Origin: Rheinheimera maricola
GTDB taxonomy: Bacteria; Pseudomonadota; Gammaproteobacteria; Enterobacterales; Alteromonadaceae
Length of the DNA: 64,000 nt
Reading direction: 5' to 3'
Assembly: GCF_016918075.2 (NCBI RefSeq)
Contig: NZ_JAERPS020000006.1
Coordinates: 124,001-188,000, forward strand
In this document: positions 1 to 8,426 of the stretch, piece after piece
Numbering within the stretch: position 1 is the first letter of the stretch
How the letters are laid out: each line of letters starts with the position of its first letter
Notes under the pieces: generated by a model
Databases searched by the model: none
Told to the model about the DNA's origin: nothing
Seen by the model: the letters and a program-made list of their open reading frames with translations, nothing else
Made by a program: the position numbers and the translations under genes

Positions 1-480
1 TTTCTTAGCCTGCGCAGTAGCCGCACGGCCATAGTGCTGGGACGATTTGCTGGCCAAATGCTGGTGCAGGCCTGTCTTATTTTACTAACCCTGTTAGCTA
101 CTCTGTTGCTGGCAAGCTGGCGTAGCGGCGGCGTGTCGTTCGACATGCTCAGCGCCACCCTGGTTATTCTGCTGAACCTGCTGATTGTACTGCTACCTTT
201 TACGGCATTAATGAGCGTATTCTCGGCATTAGCACGCTCAGCTAAACTGGCCGTAAGCCTGGCAATTGTTACGTTGGGCTTGTGCTTCGCGCTATTAAGC
301 TGGTTTATTTTCTACTTTCCGGATTTCCTGTTTTTGCTCGGCTACCTACCAGGCGCTCAGGTGTTCCAATTGCTGCCACTACATGGTTGGCAAACTCTGC
401 AGCTGGCGATATTACCGATAGCTCAGGCGGCGGCATTGTTGGTATTGGCAAGCATTTTTGTAAACCGGAGAGCATTATGA
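1..480 (+). CDS. NosY-like ABC transporter permease, 3' part
   Basis: This is the C-terminal part of an integral membrane protein; the frame is open from base 1, so the start lies upstream of the window. The visible 159 codons contain about four hydrophobic segments separated by short loops, and an entry stretch (LRSSRTAIVLGRF) typical of the coupling region of ABC-2 type permeases such as NosY. The stop overlaps the start of the next gene by ATGA, and that gene encodes a NosF-like ATPase, so the two form one exporter. In nitrous-oxide reductase clusters NosFY assists copper-site maturation, but the other nos genes are not visible, so the substrate here is unknown. Confidence in an ABC permease is high; assignment to nos is tentative. 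Confidence 0.7.
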   Translation, partial: FLSLRSSRTAIVLGRFAGQMLVQACLILLTLLATLLLASWRSGGVSFDMLSATLVILLNLLIVLLPFTALMSVFSALARSAKLAVSLAIVTLGLCFALLSWFIFYFPDFLFLLGYLPGAQVFQLLPLHGWQTLQLAILPIAQAAALLVLASIFVNRRAL

Positions 481-1385
481 GCGCAATTATTCAATGCAAT
501 GACTTGAGCAAAAGCTTTGGCCGAAAAACGGCGTTGCAGCAGGTGAGTTTTGAACTAATACCGGGTGAAACTGCCGCATTAATTGGCCCAAATGGTGCCG
601 GTAAAACGACCTTGTTCAGCATTTTATGCGGTTACCTGCGCCCCGACAGTGGCAAGGTACAGATTTTTGGTCATCAGCCTGGCAGCCATAGTTTGTTTGG
701 CAAAGTAGCCGCGTTGCCACAAGATGCCCAGTTTGACCCCGCATTCGGCATTGGTGAGCAACTAGACTTCTATGGCCGCCTGCAAGGACTAAGTCGCAAA
801 GCGGCAAGGGCTGAAACCACACGAGTGCTGGCACTGGTTGATTTATCAGAGCACTACGCGCACAAGGCATCGGCTTTGAGCCATGGCATGCGTAAACGCG
901 CAGCAATTGCGCAAGCGTTTATTGGCGCACCGCAGTTGATCTTGCTGGATGAACCTACTGCCGGATTAGATCCGGCCAACGCCTTGCATATCCGCCAACT
1001 GATCGGCCGCTTAAGTGGTGAGGTAAGTTTTATGATTAGCTCGCACAATATTTTTGAACTGGAGCAGCTGTGCAACAAAGTATTGTATCTGCAGCTGGGC
1101 CAGCTTAGCAGCCAAAGCAACAGCGACAACGGTACAGCCGAGCAGCAATACTTAACTTTGCAACTGGAGCAAGATAGCAGCGATGGCCTAATCGCGGCAC
1201 TTAACCAGTTAACCGGGCTAATTAGCTTGCAGCAGCTACAAAAAAAGGAGCTGGTACTGTGCTACAACCCGGCGCAAAACGCACAGTTTGATTTGGCCGT
1301 ACTGCAGTGTCTGGCAGTGAATGGCTGGGGTTATCGCAACTTCATTAAAGGCCAGACATTAGAGCAAAAGTTATTTAGTGTGTAG
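477..1385 (+). CDS. NosF-like ABC transporter ATP-binding protein
   Basis: A 302-residue ABC ATPase. The Walker A motif GPNGAGKTT lies near residue 40, the signature is the NosF-like LSHGMRKRAAIAQA, and the Walker B region reads LILLDEPTAGLDP, followed by the H-loop (SSHN). A C-terminal region of about 90 residues follows the nucleotide-binding domain, as in exporters of the CcmA/NosF group. The start was chosen at the ATG overlapping the upstream permease stop (ATGA), which implies translational coupling; a longer frame begins further upstream but overlaps the permease. It should power the membrane partner encoded just upstream; the cargo is not revealed by the sequence. Confidence 0.8.
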   Translation: MSAIIQCNDLSKSFGRKTALQQVSFELIPGETAALIGPNGAGKTTLFSILCGYLRPDSGKVQIFGHQPGSHSLFGKVAALPQDAQFDPAFGIGEQLDFYGRLQGLSRKAARAETTRVLALVDLSEHYAHKASALSHGMRKRAAIAQAFIGAPQLILLDEPTAGLDPANALHIRQLIGRLSGEVSFMISSHNIFELEQLCNKVLYLQLGQLSSQSNSDNGTAEQQYLTLQLEQDSSDGLIAALNQLTGLISLQQLQKKELVLCYNPAQNAQFDLAVLQCLAVNGWGYRNFIKGQTLEQKLFSV

Positions 1386-1394
1386 GCGCTGTCG

Positions 1395-1419
1395 GCAATG
1401 CGGCTAAAGGCCGCATTGC
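1395..1419. terminator. Bidirectional hairpin between convergent genes
   Basis: Perfect 10-bp inverted repeat (GCAATGCGGC / GCCGCATTGC) with a 5-nt loop between the NosF-like gene and the convergent metalloprotease gene. Its left arm contains the last bases of the metalloprotease stop codon. There is only a short T-rich tail, so it may be a weak terminator for either strand. Confidence 0.5.
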
Positions 1420-2330
1420 TGCTTTAATGCCTGAACATCGGTATCTGTAAGTCCGCTTTGCTCTGCACTTAACGCAAAATACATCACCGACTCCGCCTTA
1501 TCGGTATGCCCCAAGCCCAATGCATGACCAAACTCGTGCAACAATGTCAGCTCCAACGCCGTTGCCGAGGTATAAGCAAAGATAGTCATGCTGCGGGTGC
1601 GGCCATTGATCTGCATGGTACCGACCTCCGATGCCGCTATTTCGGCAGCTTGGTTTGGTAATAACGCGTTTCTATCGGCAACGGTCTCGTTTAAGTAACG
1701 CTGTTCACGTAACAAACGTTGTTGCTGCTCGTTTAATGCATCGGCCTGTTGCTGCAACTGCTGTTGCCGCTGTTGCAACTGGTTTTGCTGTTGTTGCAAC
1801 GCAGCCAGGTTAGCGGCGGTTGCCTGCTGAGCGCGCTGTTCAAAAGCCGACGCATCGGCAGTATATTGTTCATTCTGGCGGCTAAACTGCTCCTGACGTT
1901 GCTTTAATTGCTTGGCCTGTTGCTGCAAATTAGCCTGGCGCTGATCGATATTGGCGTCATAGCGCGCCAGATTGCGCTTTAACCGCGCTTGCTGTAACAG
2001 CTGCTGTTGGCGCTGATCAAAGGCAAAGTTTATAGCAAAACCATCCAGACTATCGTAGCGAAACAACTCGCGTCCCAAGGCTTTATTCCACTGCTCTGCA
2101 GCACGATGCGCAGCTTGCTCGGCCTGCTCCAGTGTTAAATCAAACGCAGGGTCTAACTGGCCAATGCGCCAGGTTACCGGAGTCTGACACAAGAACTGCT
2201 GCATGGCTTTATCAGCATATTGCTGCAACAACTGCGCGGCTGGCGCGTCTTTGCGCACCAGCGCCGAAACTACCTGATAACTTGCATACAGCAGCAACAC
2301 ATAAAACAGTGCGCGCAGAAAAAATTTCAT
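1404..2330 (-). CDS. Matrixin-type zinc metalloprotease with Gln-rich coiled coil
   Basis: A 308-residue protein with an N-terminal hydrophobic anchor or signal (FFLRALFYVLLLYASYQVV), a central, very glutamine-rich segment of about 100 residues with strong coiled-coil character, and a C-terminal zinc site HEFGHALGLGHTD followed by a SVMY Met-turn. HExxHxxGxxH plus a following Met is the metzincin signature, and the small catalytic domain resembles matrixins (M10). It is therefore predicted to be a periplasmic or membrane-anchored peptidase; the coiled coil could mediate oligomerisation or span the cell wall. The ATG at 2330 is preceded by GGAG at good spacing and is preferred to the in-frame GTG at 2342. 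Substrate unknown. Confidence 0.75.
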   Translation of the reverse strand: MKFFLRALFYVLLLYASYQVVSALVRKDAPAAQLLQQYADKAMQQFLCQTPVTWRIGQLDPAFDLTLEQAEQAAHRAAEQWNKALGRELFRYDSLDGFAINFAFDQRQQQLLQQARLKRNLARYDANIDQRQANLQQQAKQLKQRQEQFSRQNEQYTADASAFEQRAQQATAANLAALQQQQNQLQQRQQQLQQQADALNEQQQRLLREQRYLNETVADRNALLPNQAAEIAASEVGTMQINGRTRSMTIFAYTSATALELTLLHEFGHALGLGHTDKAESVMYFALSAEQSGLTDTDVQALKQQCGL

Positions 2331-2453
2331 TTTGCTCTCCACTACAAGCCAGCGCTATGACAAAGCCTGTTACAAAGTGGCGGGAGTTTAGATTGACCAC
2401 TTTGTATGGCATAAGTTAATGTGCAGCATAACAATTGTTAAGGAGCAAATTAA

Positions 2454-2903
2454 GTGAATATTGCCACCCTGTGGATTATCATCGGTATCGTGCTAATTCT
2501 GTCTGAACTGCTGGCCACCAGTATTATTGCGGTATTTTTTGGCATTGCCGCTATCGTTGTCGGTTTATTACTTAACTTTGGCCTGATAGAAAGCTACAGC
2601 GTACAGTTTTTGCTGTTTGGTGTGTTATCGCTGGTGCTGCTATTTACTGTGCGCGGCCAGTTTAAACGCTGGTTTGTCGGTTACACCGCCGACAGCAACG
2701 AGCAACCCTCCCGTTTTAGCGAAGATATTGGCAGCCGGGTCAGTGTACATGCAGATTTTGTCCAGGGTGCCGGCCGCGTGATATTAAACGGCGTGCAATG
2801 GGACGCCGAATCCGCCGATAACCTAAAAGCCGGTGATGTCGCCTGGGTGGTTGCCAACCATGGTATTAAACTGCAAGTCTCGGCGAGTAAGCCCGCAGCA
2901 TAA
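2454..2903 (+). CDS. nfeD: NfeD family membrane protein
   Basis: A 149-residue protein with two to three N-terminal transmembrane helices and a C-terminal soluble domain of roughly 60 residues (ending in VANHGIKLQVSA) that fits the OB-fold NfeD domain. The start is a GTG with a clear AAGGAG site 8 bases upstream. It lies 26 bp before a stomatin/prohibitin-type gene, the usual NfeD-SPFH pairing, in which NfeD helps organise the SPFH oligomer in the inner membrane. Expected role: membrane-domain quality control rather than catalysis. Short NfeD1b type, without the ClpP-like protease domain. Confidence 0.85.
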   Translation: MNIATLWIIIGIVLILSELLATSIIAVFFGIAAIVVGLLLNFGLIESYSVQFLLFGVLSLVLLFTVRGQFKRWFVGYTADSNEQPSRFSEDIGSRVSVHADFVQGAGRVILNGVQWDAESADNLKAGDVAWVVANHGIKLQVSASKPAA

Positions 2904-2929
2904 TTTTAAACGTTAAGGAGTAACAACAG

Positions 2930-3862
2930 GTGCAATTAGATATCAATACTATTTTAATGGCTGGCTTCGCGCTGGCGGTGGTACTAACCATTGTGAAAAC
3001 GGCGCGCGTAGTGCCGCAAAAAAGCAATTTTGTTATAGAGCGCTTGGGTAAGTACTCGCGTACGCTGGATTCGGGCTTTCATATTCTGATCCCGTTTGTC
3101 GACAAAGTGGCTTATGTACATAGTTTAAAAGAAGAAGTGATCGACGTGCAGCGGCAAACCTGTGTTACCCGCGACAACATTCAGGTGGGTATCGACGGTA
3201 TTTTATACCTGCAGGTTATCGACCCACATAAAGCCAGTTACGGTATTAACGATTACCGCTATGCATCAGCTCAGCTGGCACAAACCACTATGCGTTCAGT
3301 TATCGGCCAGACCGACTTAGACAAAACCTTTGAAGAGCGGGCAAAAATTAACGAAGAAGTGGTAAAAGCGCTGGACGAAGCCGCTGCGCCCTGGGGCGTT
3401 AAAGTGCTGCGTTATGAAATTGCCGACATTGAACTGCCAATAAGCATTAAAGATGCACTTGAGCAGCAAATGCGCGCAGAGCGCGAGCGTCGCGCCGCTA
3501 TCGCTAAATCAGAAGGTGAGCGTCAGGCGATGATTAACGTGTCAGAAGGCCAAAAGCAGGAAGTGATTAACCTGTCTGAAGGTGACAAGATGCGCCAAAT
3601 TAACGAGGCCGAAGGTCGCGCCCGCGAAATCGAGCTTATCGCTATCGCCACCGCTGAAGGTATCCGCCAAATTGCTGAAGCAATAAACCACCCGGGTGGT
3701 TCAGAAGCGGTCAGCCTGCGCGTAGCCGAGCAATACGTAAAAGAGTTCGGTAACCTGGCCAAAGTGAACAACACCATGATAGTACCGGCCGAGCTAGCCA
3801 ATATCGGCGGTGCGGTTGCCGGCTTGACTGAAATTCTTAAGATTGCCCAGCCGAAAAAGTAA
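2930..3862 (+). CDS. qmcA: SPFH/stomatin-like membrane protein QmcA
   Basis: A 310-residue protein: one N-terminal transmembrane helix (residues 5-22), an SPFH/Band 7 domain with typical text (VIERLGKYSRTLDSGFHILIPF, abridged) and a long charged helical C-terminal region rich in EGERQAM/EGQKQE repeats characteristic of stomatin-like proteins. The GTG start follows AAGGAG. QmcA forms large cage-like oligomers in the inner membrane and associates with FtsH-type quality control in E. coli. The NfeD gene upstream and the TerB-like gene 20 bp downstream make a three-gene operon. Confidence 0.88.
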   Translation: MQLDINTILMAGFALAVVLTIVKTARVVPQKSNFVIERLGKYSRTLDSGFHILIPFVDKVAYVHSLKEEVIDVQRQTCVTRDNIQVGIDGILYLQVIDPHKASYGINDYRYASAQLAQTTMRSVIGQTDLDKTFEERAKINEEVVKALDEAAAPWGVKVLRYEIADIELPISIKDALEQQMRAERERRAAIAKSEGERQAMINVSEGQKQEVINLSEGDKMRQINEAEGRAREIELIAIATAEGIRQIAEAINHPGGSEAVSLRVAEQYVKEFGNLAKVNNTMIVPAELANIGGAVAGLTEILKIAQPKK

Positions 3863-3882
3863 TAGCATTTAAGGATCACGTT

Positions 3883-4236
3883 ATGGCAACACAACAACTA
3901 TTCAACGAAGCGCTGCTGAAACTGGCCATTATGATGTACCGCATAGACGGTAAAATACGGCTGAATGAACAAGAGCTGGTAGACGCCATCGCCGACAATT
4001 TAAGCTGGGACGGCATTAACAGCATTACCGCTATCCAAAGCCAGGCCATGGCCGATGTGCGTGACGCTATTCGCAGCGATAAAACCGAATCCTATTTGGC
4101 CAGCCTGAAAGACGACTTAATGTTTGATAAACAAAAAGCGCTGGATACCGCTAAGCAAATTATGCAAAGCGATGGTGAAGAAGCACAGAAAGAGAGACGC
4201 CTTTACGATTATCTGCGCCAGCAACTGCTGGTATAA
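3883..4236 (+). CDS. TerB-like small helical protein
   Basis: A 117-residue soluble, all-helical, acidic protein beginning LLKLAIMMYRIDGKIRLNEQE. The pattern of a hydrophobic helix followed by DGK and then an acidic helix is the TerB-like (tellurite-resistance/DUF533) signature, in which acidic residues line a metal-binding groove. It is preceded by AAGGA and lies 20 bp after qmcA, so it is the third gene of the NfeD-QmcA operon. A tellurite-resistance role is not implied; TerB-like domains are often linked to membrane stress systems. Function in this operon is unknown. Confidence 0.6.
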   Translation: MATQQLFNEALLKLAIMMYRIDGKIRLNEQELVDAIADNLSWDGINSITAIQSQAMADVRDAIRSDKTESYLASLKDDLMFDKQKALDTAKQIMQSDGEEAQKERRLYDYLRQQLLV

Positions 4237-4260
4237 TTAGCGTTAAGTTCCAACATTAAA

Positions 4261-4285
4261 AGCCAGCAGCAATGCTGGCTTTTTT
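4261..4285 (+). terminator. Rho-independent terminator of the nfeD-qmcA operon
   Basis: Hairpin AGCCAGCA-GCAA-TGCTGGCT followed directly by a run of T, 24 bp after the TerB-like stop codon. Confidence 0.85.
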
Positions 4286-4339
4286 GTCTGCGGTTTATTA
4301 AAAATTAAATGTAGAACCTGTCGGTGAATACTAAAATCA

Positions 4340-5251
4340 CTAGTCTATTGCTGTCACAGCTTTAATTCCTGCCTGTATCGCTGCAGCGCTATCTTTGCCA
4401 TAACCGCCACCACCTAAAAACACCGTGGGAACATGCAGTGCTTTTAAGCGCTGGTACACCAGCTTATGGCTTTGCGCTACTTCGGCCACGCTAAGTGCTA
4501 AACCACCCAACGGATCTGTGGCTAAAACATCTGTACCGGCTACGACAAAAGCGATTTTATAGCCGCTGCTTAGCTGCTCTAATGCAGCACTAAGTTTATT
4601 CAGATATAACTCACCGCCGGTGCCGCCGGCTAATGGCACGGCAATATCAACTCTGCGCCGGCTCACTGCGTCGTTGGGATAAATATCAGCGTTGTATACA
4701 TCCAGCAAGGTCACATTTTTATTATCGCTAAAGGTGCGGGCATTGCCGTTACCATGGTGGGCATCGATATCAATAATCAGTATTTTGTCATCGCCTGCTA
4801 ACTCGCCACTGGCGATAAGCTGCTGATAGCTAATGCCTATATCGTTATAAATACAAAAGCCTTCCATCCGGTGTGGGCTGGCGTGGTGATAACCACCGGC
4901 AAGATTCCAGGCATCGACTCCACTTAGTGCCAGTCTGCCTGCTGCTAACGTACCGGCGACGCCCCAACGCATCGGCGACAGTATTCTGCTATCCAACCAT
5001 GAAAACGACAGAAAAGGGATTTTCGGAATTTCCAGCGCACGGCATAACGCGGCTTTATCTTTGATCTGAATTTTCAGCAACTCATTCAGAGAGTTGAGAA
5101 TGGCATCTTCAGCAATAGGACCCTGCAGTGCAATAACATCTGCAGCATTTAACACCGCGCGCACTTTACTGAATTTGCAGCCATCAAACGGGTGCAGAAA
5201 TTTAAATATACCAACGTTAATGTTGTAATTTTCGTGATAGATAATTTTCAT
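4340..5251 (-). CDS. Histone-deacetylase-like amidohydrolase
   Basis: A 303-residue member of the arginase/deacetylase fold. Zinc and active-site motifs are visible in order: GGYHHA near residue 118, DIDAHHGNG near residue 160, a GTDVLATDPLGGL segment near residue 240 and GGGGY near 280. These match class II/AcuC-type bacterial HDAC homologues, which remove acetyl groups from lysines, polyamines or small amides. It starts inside the stop codon of the upstream gene (ATGA overlap), so the two are translationally coupled. The partner resembles a papain-like peptidase, an uncommon pairing. Native substrate unknown. Confidence 0.85.
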   Translation of the reverse strand: MKIIYHENYNINVGIFKFLHPFDGCKFSKVRAVLNAADVIALQGPIAEDAILNSLNELLKIQIKDKAALCRALEIPKIPFLSFSWLDSRILSPMRWGVAGTLAAGRLALSGVDAWNLAGGYHHASPHRMEGFCIYNDIGISYQQLIASGELAGDDKILIIDIDAHHGNGNARTFSDNKNVTLLDVYNADIYPNDAVSRRRVDIAVPLAGGTGGELYLNKLSAALEQLSSGYKIAFVVAGTDVLATDPLGGLALSVAEVAQSHKLVYQRLKALHVPTVFLGGGGYGKDSAAAIQAGIKAVTAID

Positions 5252-5703
5252 GCTGACTTCAGTTCATTTGCATAGCGCATCACGTTTGCCGGAGTCCAGA
5301 TGCCGTAACCTAATATGCGACCGACTTTAGCATATTCTGCCGCATTGGGTTTAAATGACGGCTTTTTATTCGCGCCTCTTTTCAAAACATCTACAACTAA
5401 GTGCGAGCAATTATGGCGGGCTATCTGGTAGCGTGGCACGTTGTTCTGCAGGAAGTTTACATAATGCAGCATTGGCACTTCATTGAGGTTAGCAATATCA
5501 ATTGTAATCGGCTTGCGGCCACCTTCATTCTCAATGTCATGCTCAAGGCTTTCAACATAAGCGCCCGGGTGGCTGGTTTTTATCTTCAAGTCTTTTTTGC
5601 CTGCCTCACCATCTGGCCAGAAGCTGACATAAACGTCTCTTATAGTCAGCGCGGCATGGCCAACATGCTTCTCATCCCTTAACCAAATATGTACCTTTAC
5701 CAT
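5248..5703 (-). CDS. Predicted papain-like (NlpC/P60-type) small protein
   Basis: A 151-residue protein not confidently recognised. Two features suggest a circularly permuted papain-like fold: an early VGHAALTI segment (possible catalytic His near residue 16) and a central RHNCSHLVVDVL segment (possible nucleophilic Cys near residue 99 at the start of a helix). The first part also has YVSFWPDGEAG, common in proteins of this type. No signal peptide is seen, so a cytosolic or secreted-effector role cannot be separated. It is the first gene of a two-gene unit with the HDAC-like gene. Confidence 0.45.
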   Translation of the reverse strand: MVKVHIWLRDEKHVGHAALTIRDVYVSFWPDGEAGKKDLKIKTSHPGAYVESLEHDIENEGGRKPITIDIANLNEVPMLHYVNFLQNNVPRYQIARHNCSHLVVDVLKRGANKKPSFKPNAAEYAKVGRILGYGIWTPANVMRYANELKSA

Positions 5704-5928
5704 GGCTTGTCCCTCTGCTTTGAAAAGCCATCATGATATTCATTTAAATAACATAGATAAATAATTTGTTGCATTTAATTTAAATTAAACTGCAGCACCA
5801 GCTTTAATAGAAACCTTTGGTTACTGACTAAGGCTGTATTGCACATAACTAAGTAGCTCGCTTCAGGCTGGATTTTTTATGGCAGCATGCAAAAATAATC
5901 AATTAGACTTTACACAATGACACTAACA

Positions 5929-5970
5929 CTTGACATGGCAATTTATCCGCTCTACTCTTCACGTGTCAAG
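5929..5970 (+). promoter_or_regulatory. Sigma-70 promoter flanked by an inverted repeat
   Basis: A consensus -35 TTGACA (5930-5935) is followed at exactly 17 bp by TACTCT (5953-5958). The promoter lies between CTTGACA (5929-5935) and TGTCAAG (5964-5970), a perfect 7-bp inverted repeat whose left arm contains the -35 box. It reads toward the membrane protein and Xre regulator genes, so it is a natural candidate for autoregulation by that regulator. The remainder of 5704-6005 is AT-rich with no coding signal. Confidence 0.6.
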
Positions 5971-6011
5971 CAAGCTTTACTTAAAGTCAACAACACTTAC
6001 GAGGCATGAGT

Positions 6012-6428
6012 ATGAACGACACAGCATCAACTACGTTGGCGCAACGCAACAAAGCGTCCACCAAAGCATTATTTGTATGGACCCTAGCTTGGTTACTGTC
6101 TTTAGCGCTATTAGCTTTTGGCCCGAAGCTTTTATGGAACTTTAGCGTCACCATTAGCCTTGCCGTTATCGCAGTTAACCTGGTTTTTGGTTACTGCATG
6201 ATTATTACTAATAAAAAATATCTGGATGGTTTAGATGAACTGCAGCGACAATTGCACATGAACGCCATGGCGATATCGCTTGGGGTAAGTGTAGTATTTG
6301 GCGCTATTTATGGCCTACTGGAACCCGCCCGGCTGCTTGACTCAACACCCAGCCCTTCCAACATTCTGTTTGTGATGGGTATTTCGTATTTTATTAGCTT
6401 GGTTATAAATTTTCGGAAATACCAATGA
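6012..6428 (+). CDS. Four-helix membrane protein of an Xre-linked pair
   Basis: A 138-residue integral membrane protein with about four predicted transmembrane segments and a charged loop (KKYLDGLDELQRQLHMNAMA) between the second and third. Small proteins of this design are often encoded just before a short Xre-family regulator of the YozG/Cro type, and the next gene here is exactly that, overlapping by ATGA. The ATG at 6012 is preferred over 6006 because GAGG then has 7-bp spacing. Function unknown; the pair may sense the membrane state. Confidence 0.7.
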   Translation: MNDTASTTLAQRNKASTKALFVWTLAWLLSLALLAFGPKLLWNFSVTISLAVIAVNLVFGYCMIITNKKYLDGLDELQRQLHMNAMAISLGVSVVFGAIYGLLEPARLLDSTPSPSNILFVMGISYFISLVINFRKYQ

Positions 6429-6619
6429 AAAACCGATTAAAAGTATTGCGGGCAGAGCGCAATTGGACCCAATCCGATCTGGCAAAAGCACTAGATGTGT
6501 CGCGGCAAACCATCAATGCGATAGAGAATGAAAAATTTGATCCCAGTTTGCCACTGGCATTTCGTGCAGCAAAGATTTTTGCTTTACCGATTGAGCAGAT
6601 TTTCGATGACGGTGAGTAA
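6425..6619 (+). CDS. Short Xre-family HTH transcriptional regulator
   Basis: A 64-residue protein that is almost entirely one helix-turn-helix domain: KVLRAERNWTQSDLAKAL, then VSRQTINAIENEKFDPSL as the recognition helix, ending in IEQIF. This is the compact Cro/CI (YozG-like) type. It overlaps the upstream membrane-protein gene by ATGA, so both are co-translated. It probably binds the inverted repeat around the promoter at 5929-5970 and controls its own operon (inference). Confidence 0.85.
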   Translation: MKNRLKVLRAERNWTQSDLAKALDVSRQTINAIENEKFDPSLPLAFRAAKIFALPIEQIFDDGE

Positions 6620-6706
6620 TGATAAAAGCGTGGCCGCGCCTGTCGCGCTAATACCGCCAGGCCTTGCTGCAGTAAATCGCGCAGCAAGGCCATAGCTTAA
6701 TGATGT

Positions 6707-7996
6707 TTAGTCAACCTTCTTTACCAGCTCGCCACCCTTAATAACCACCGGAATATTCTCCAGCAGGGTAATTTGTTGTAGCGGGTTGCCCTTTACTGCC
6801 ACCATATCGGCGTATGCACCAGCCTGCAGCACGCCAACATTAAGTTGGCCTTGCTCGTTGCGCCAGTTGAGTAATTCAGCTGCCGTTACGGTGGCACTTT
6901 GGATAGCCTGCAGTGGTGTCATACCCCATTGCACCATATAGTTAAGCTGACGGGCATTAAGGCCATGAGTGTACACACCAGCGTCCGTGCCGTAAGCGAT
7001 GTTTAACCCGGCTTTTACTGCTTTGCTAAAATTTTGCCGTTGTAGCTGGCCCACGGTGCGCTCTTTGGCCAGCGACTCGGGCAAAATACCAGCTGCTTCG
7101 CCTTCCTGCAGAATGTAGTCGCTGACATAAACATCCATTACCAGGTAGGTACCCTGGCGTTTGGCTCGTTTGAGGCTATCGTCGTCAATAAAACTGGCGT
7201 GTTCAATTGAATCTACCCCGGCTTCCAGCGCACGCTTAATGCCGCGCAAACCGTGGGCATGGGCGGCAACGATAGCACCACGATCATGCGCCTCAGCCAC
7301 CAGCGCCTGCATTTCGTCCAGGCTAAACTGACTGGCATTGACGTCGGTATTGCGCGACAACACCCCACCCGTAGCGGTAAATTTAATAACATCGGAGCCG
7401 TATTTCATATTGCTGCGCACTTTAGTGCGGATCGCATCAGCGCCATTAGCTACCCCATCACCACTGGCCTGGTAGGTGTGTGGCAGCAGGTTATTGTCGC
7501 AATGGCCACCGGTCATACAAATCGCCGGGCCGGAAACACGCATACGTGGGCCAGCAATTTCTTTAGCGTTAATAGCATCGCGCAGGTCAACATCGGCAAA
7601 ACCTGCCGCGCCCAAATTACGCACCGAGGTAAAACCTGCCTGCAATGTGGCCTGTGCAGCGGTAACGCCAAACAATGCCTGCCGCGCCGGTGTTTGCTGC
7701 AAACGACGGTAACCATGCTGCGCTGGATTGGCCGTTAAATGGACATGCATATCAATTAACCCCGGCAGCACGGTGTAAGCAGATAAATCGGTAAGCGGCA
7801 AAGCCCATTGTGCACTAGTTAACGTGTTTAGCGGCACAATACTGTGTATGCGATCGTGCTCAAGTAAAATGGCTTGCTCCGGCATCAGCTTGCCACTTCG
7901 CACATCAAGCAATTGTCCGGTTATAATCAGCTGGTCAGGTTGTGCCATCAGCGAAGACGACAGTAATAGCAGGCTAAGCAGAGCAGCAGCTTTCAT
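6707..7996 (-). CDS. Exported imidazolonepropionase-like amidohydrolase
   Basis: A 429-residue metal-dependent hydrolase with a signal peptide (AAALLSLLLLSSSLMAQ). Metal and active-site motifs of the amidohydrolase superfamily are visible: MHVHLT near residue 84, a lysine in the VIKFTATGG strand, HAHG near 247, SIEHASFID near 266 and GTDAGVYTHG near 341. This is the Xaa-Pro dipeptidase/imidazolonepropionase-like group that hydrolyses N-acyl or peptide bonds, probably in the periplasm. ATG 7996 follows GGAG at 6 bp and overlaps nothing; ubiK lies immediately upstream, so the two are likely cotranscribed. A paralogue is encoded at 21433-22716. Confidence 0.85.
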   Translation of the reverse strand: MKAAALLSLLLLSSSLMAQPDQLIITGQLLDVRSGKLMPEQAILLEHDRIHSIVPLNTLTSAQWALPLTDLSAYTVLPGLIDMHVHLTANPAQHGYRRLQQTPARQALFGVTAAQATLQAGFTSVRNLGAAGFADVDLRDAINAKEIAGPRMRVSGPAICMTGGHCDNNLLPHTYQASGDGVANGADAIRTKVRSNMKYGSDVIKFTATGGVLSRNTDVNASQFSLDEMQALVAEAHDRGAIVAAHAHGLRGIKRALEAGVDSIEHASFIDDDSLKRAKRQGTYLVMDVYVSDYILQEGEAAGILPESLAKERTVGQLQRQNFSKAVKAGLNIAYGTDAGVYTHGLNARQLNYMVQWGMTPLQAIQSATVTAAELLNWRNEQGQLNVGVLQAGAYADMVAVKGNPLQQITLLENIPVVIKGGELVKKVD

Positions 7997-7999
7997 CAC

Positions 8000-8287
8000 T
8001 TACTCCTGATCTGAGCTGGGGAGCTGCTGTGGCGTCATATCTTGGGTTTTTTCTGCCATTAAAGCGGCCAGTTGCTGTTCCATTTTTTCCAGTTTCTCGC
8101 GGGTACGCAGCAGCACCTGGCGCTGCACATCAAACTCTTCGCGGCTGACAAAATCCAGATCGGCCAGTTTGCTTTGCAAAACTTGTTTTACCTTGGCTTC
8201 AACGTCATCGGCAAATTGGCGTACCTGCGGCGGAATGGCGTTGCCGATTTGTTTGGCGATATCTTCAATTTTTTTTGGATCGATCAT
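8000..8287 (-). CDS. ubiK: Ubiquinone biosynthesis accessory factor UbiK
   Basis: A 95-residue protein beginning [20 protein letters not shown] and ending in a coiled coil ([20 protein letters not shown]). This matches UbiK/YqiC, which forms a trimeric coiled coil with UbiJ and promotes aerobic coenzyme Q synthesis by the membrane Ubi complex. The ATG at 8287 is preceded by AAGGAG; an upstream in-frame extension lacks similarity. It is divergent from rep, with about 140 bp between them. Confidence 0.88.
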   Translation of the reverse strand: MIDPKKIEDIAKQIGNAIPPQVRQFADDVEAKVKQVLQSKLADLDFVSREEFDVQRQVLLRTREKLEKMEQQLAALMAEKTQDMTPQQLPSSDQE

Positions 8288-8426
8288 TTTATTCTCCTTT
8301 GTTGCATCAACTACTTGCAGCATTTATTAAAGCATTGGCTTCATTCTACAGAGCAAAAGCCGGATAGCGAATGCTATTTAACGGCAAATTTCGTTACAAT
8401 GCCGCCTTGGCTATAAGGGTGTGTCA

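Noticed and set aside
7253..7738. 161-codon plus-strand frame within the amidohydrolase gene
   Set aside because: Antisense shadow of a well-conserved enzyme; composition is not protein-like and no start signal is present.
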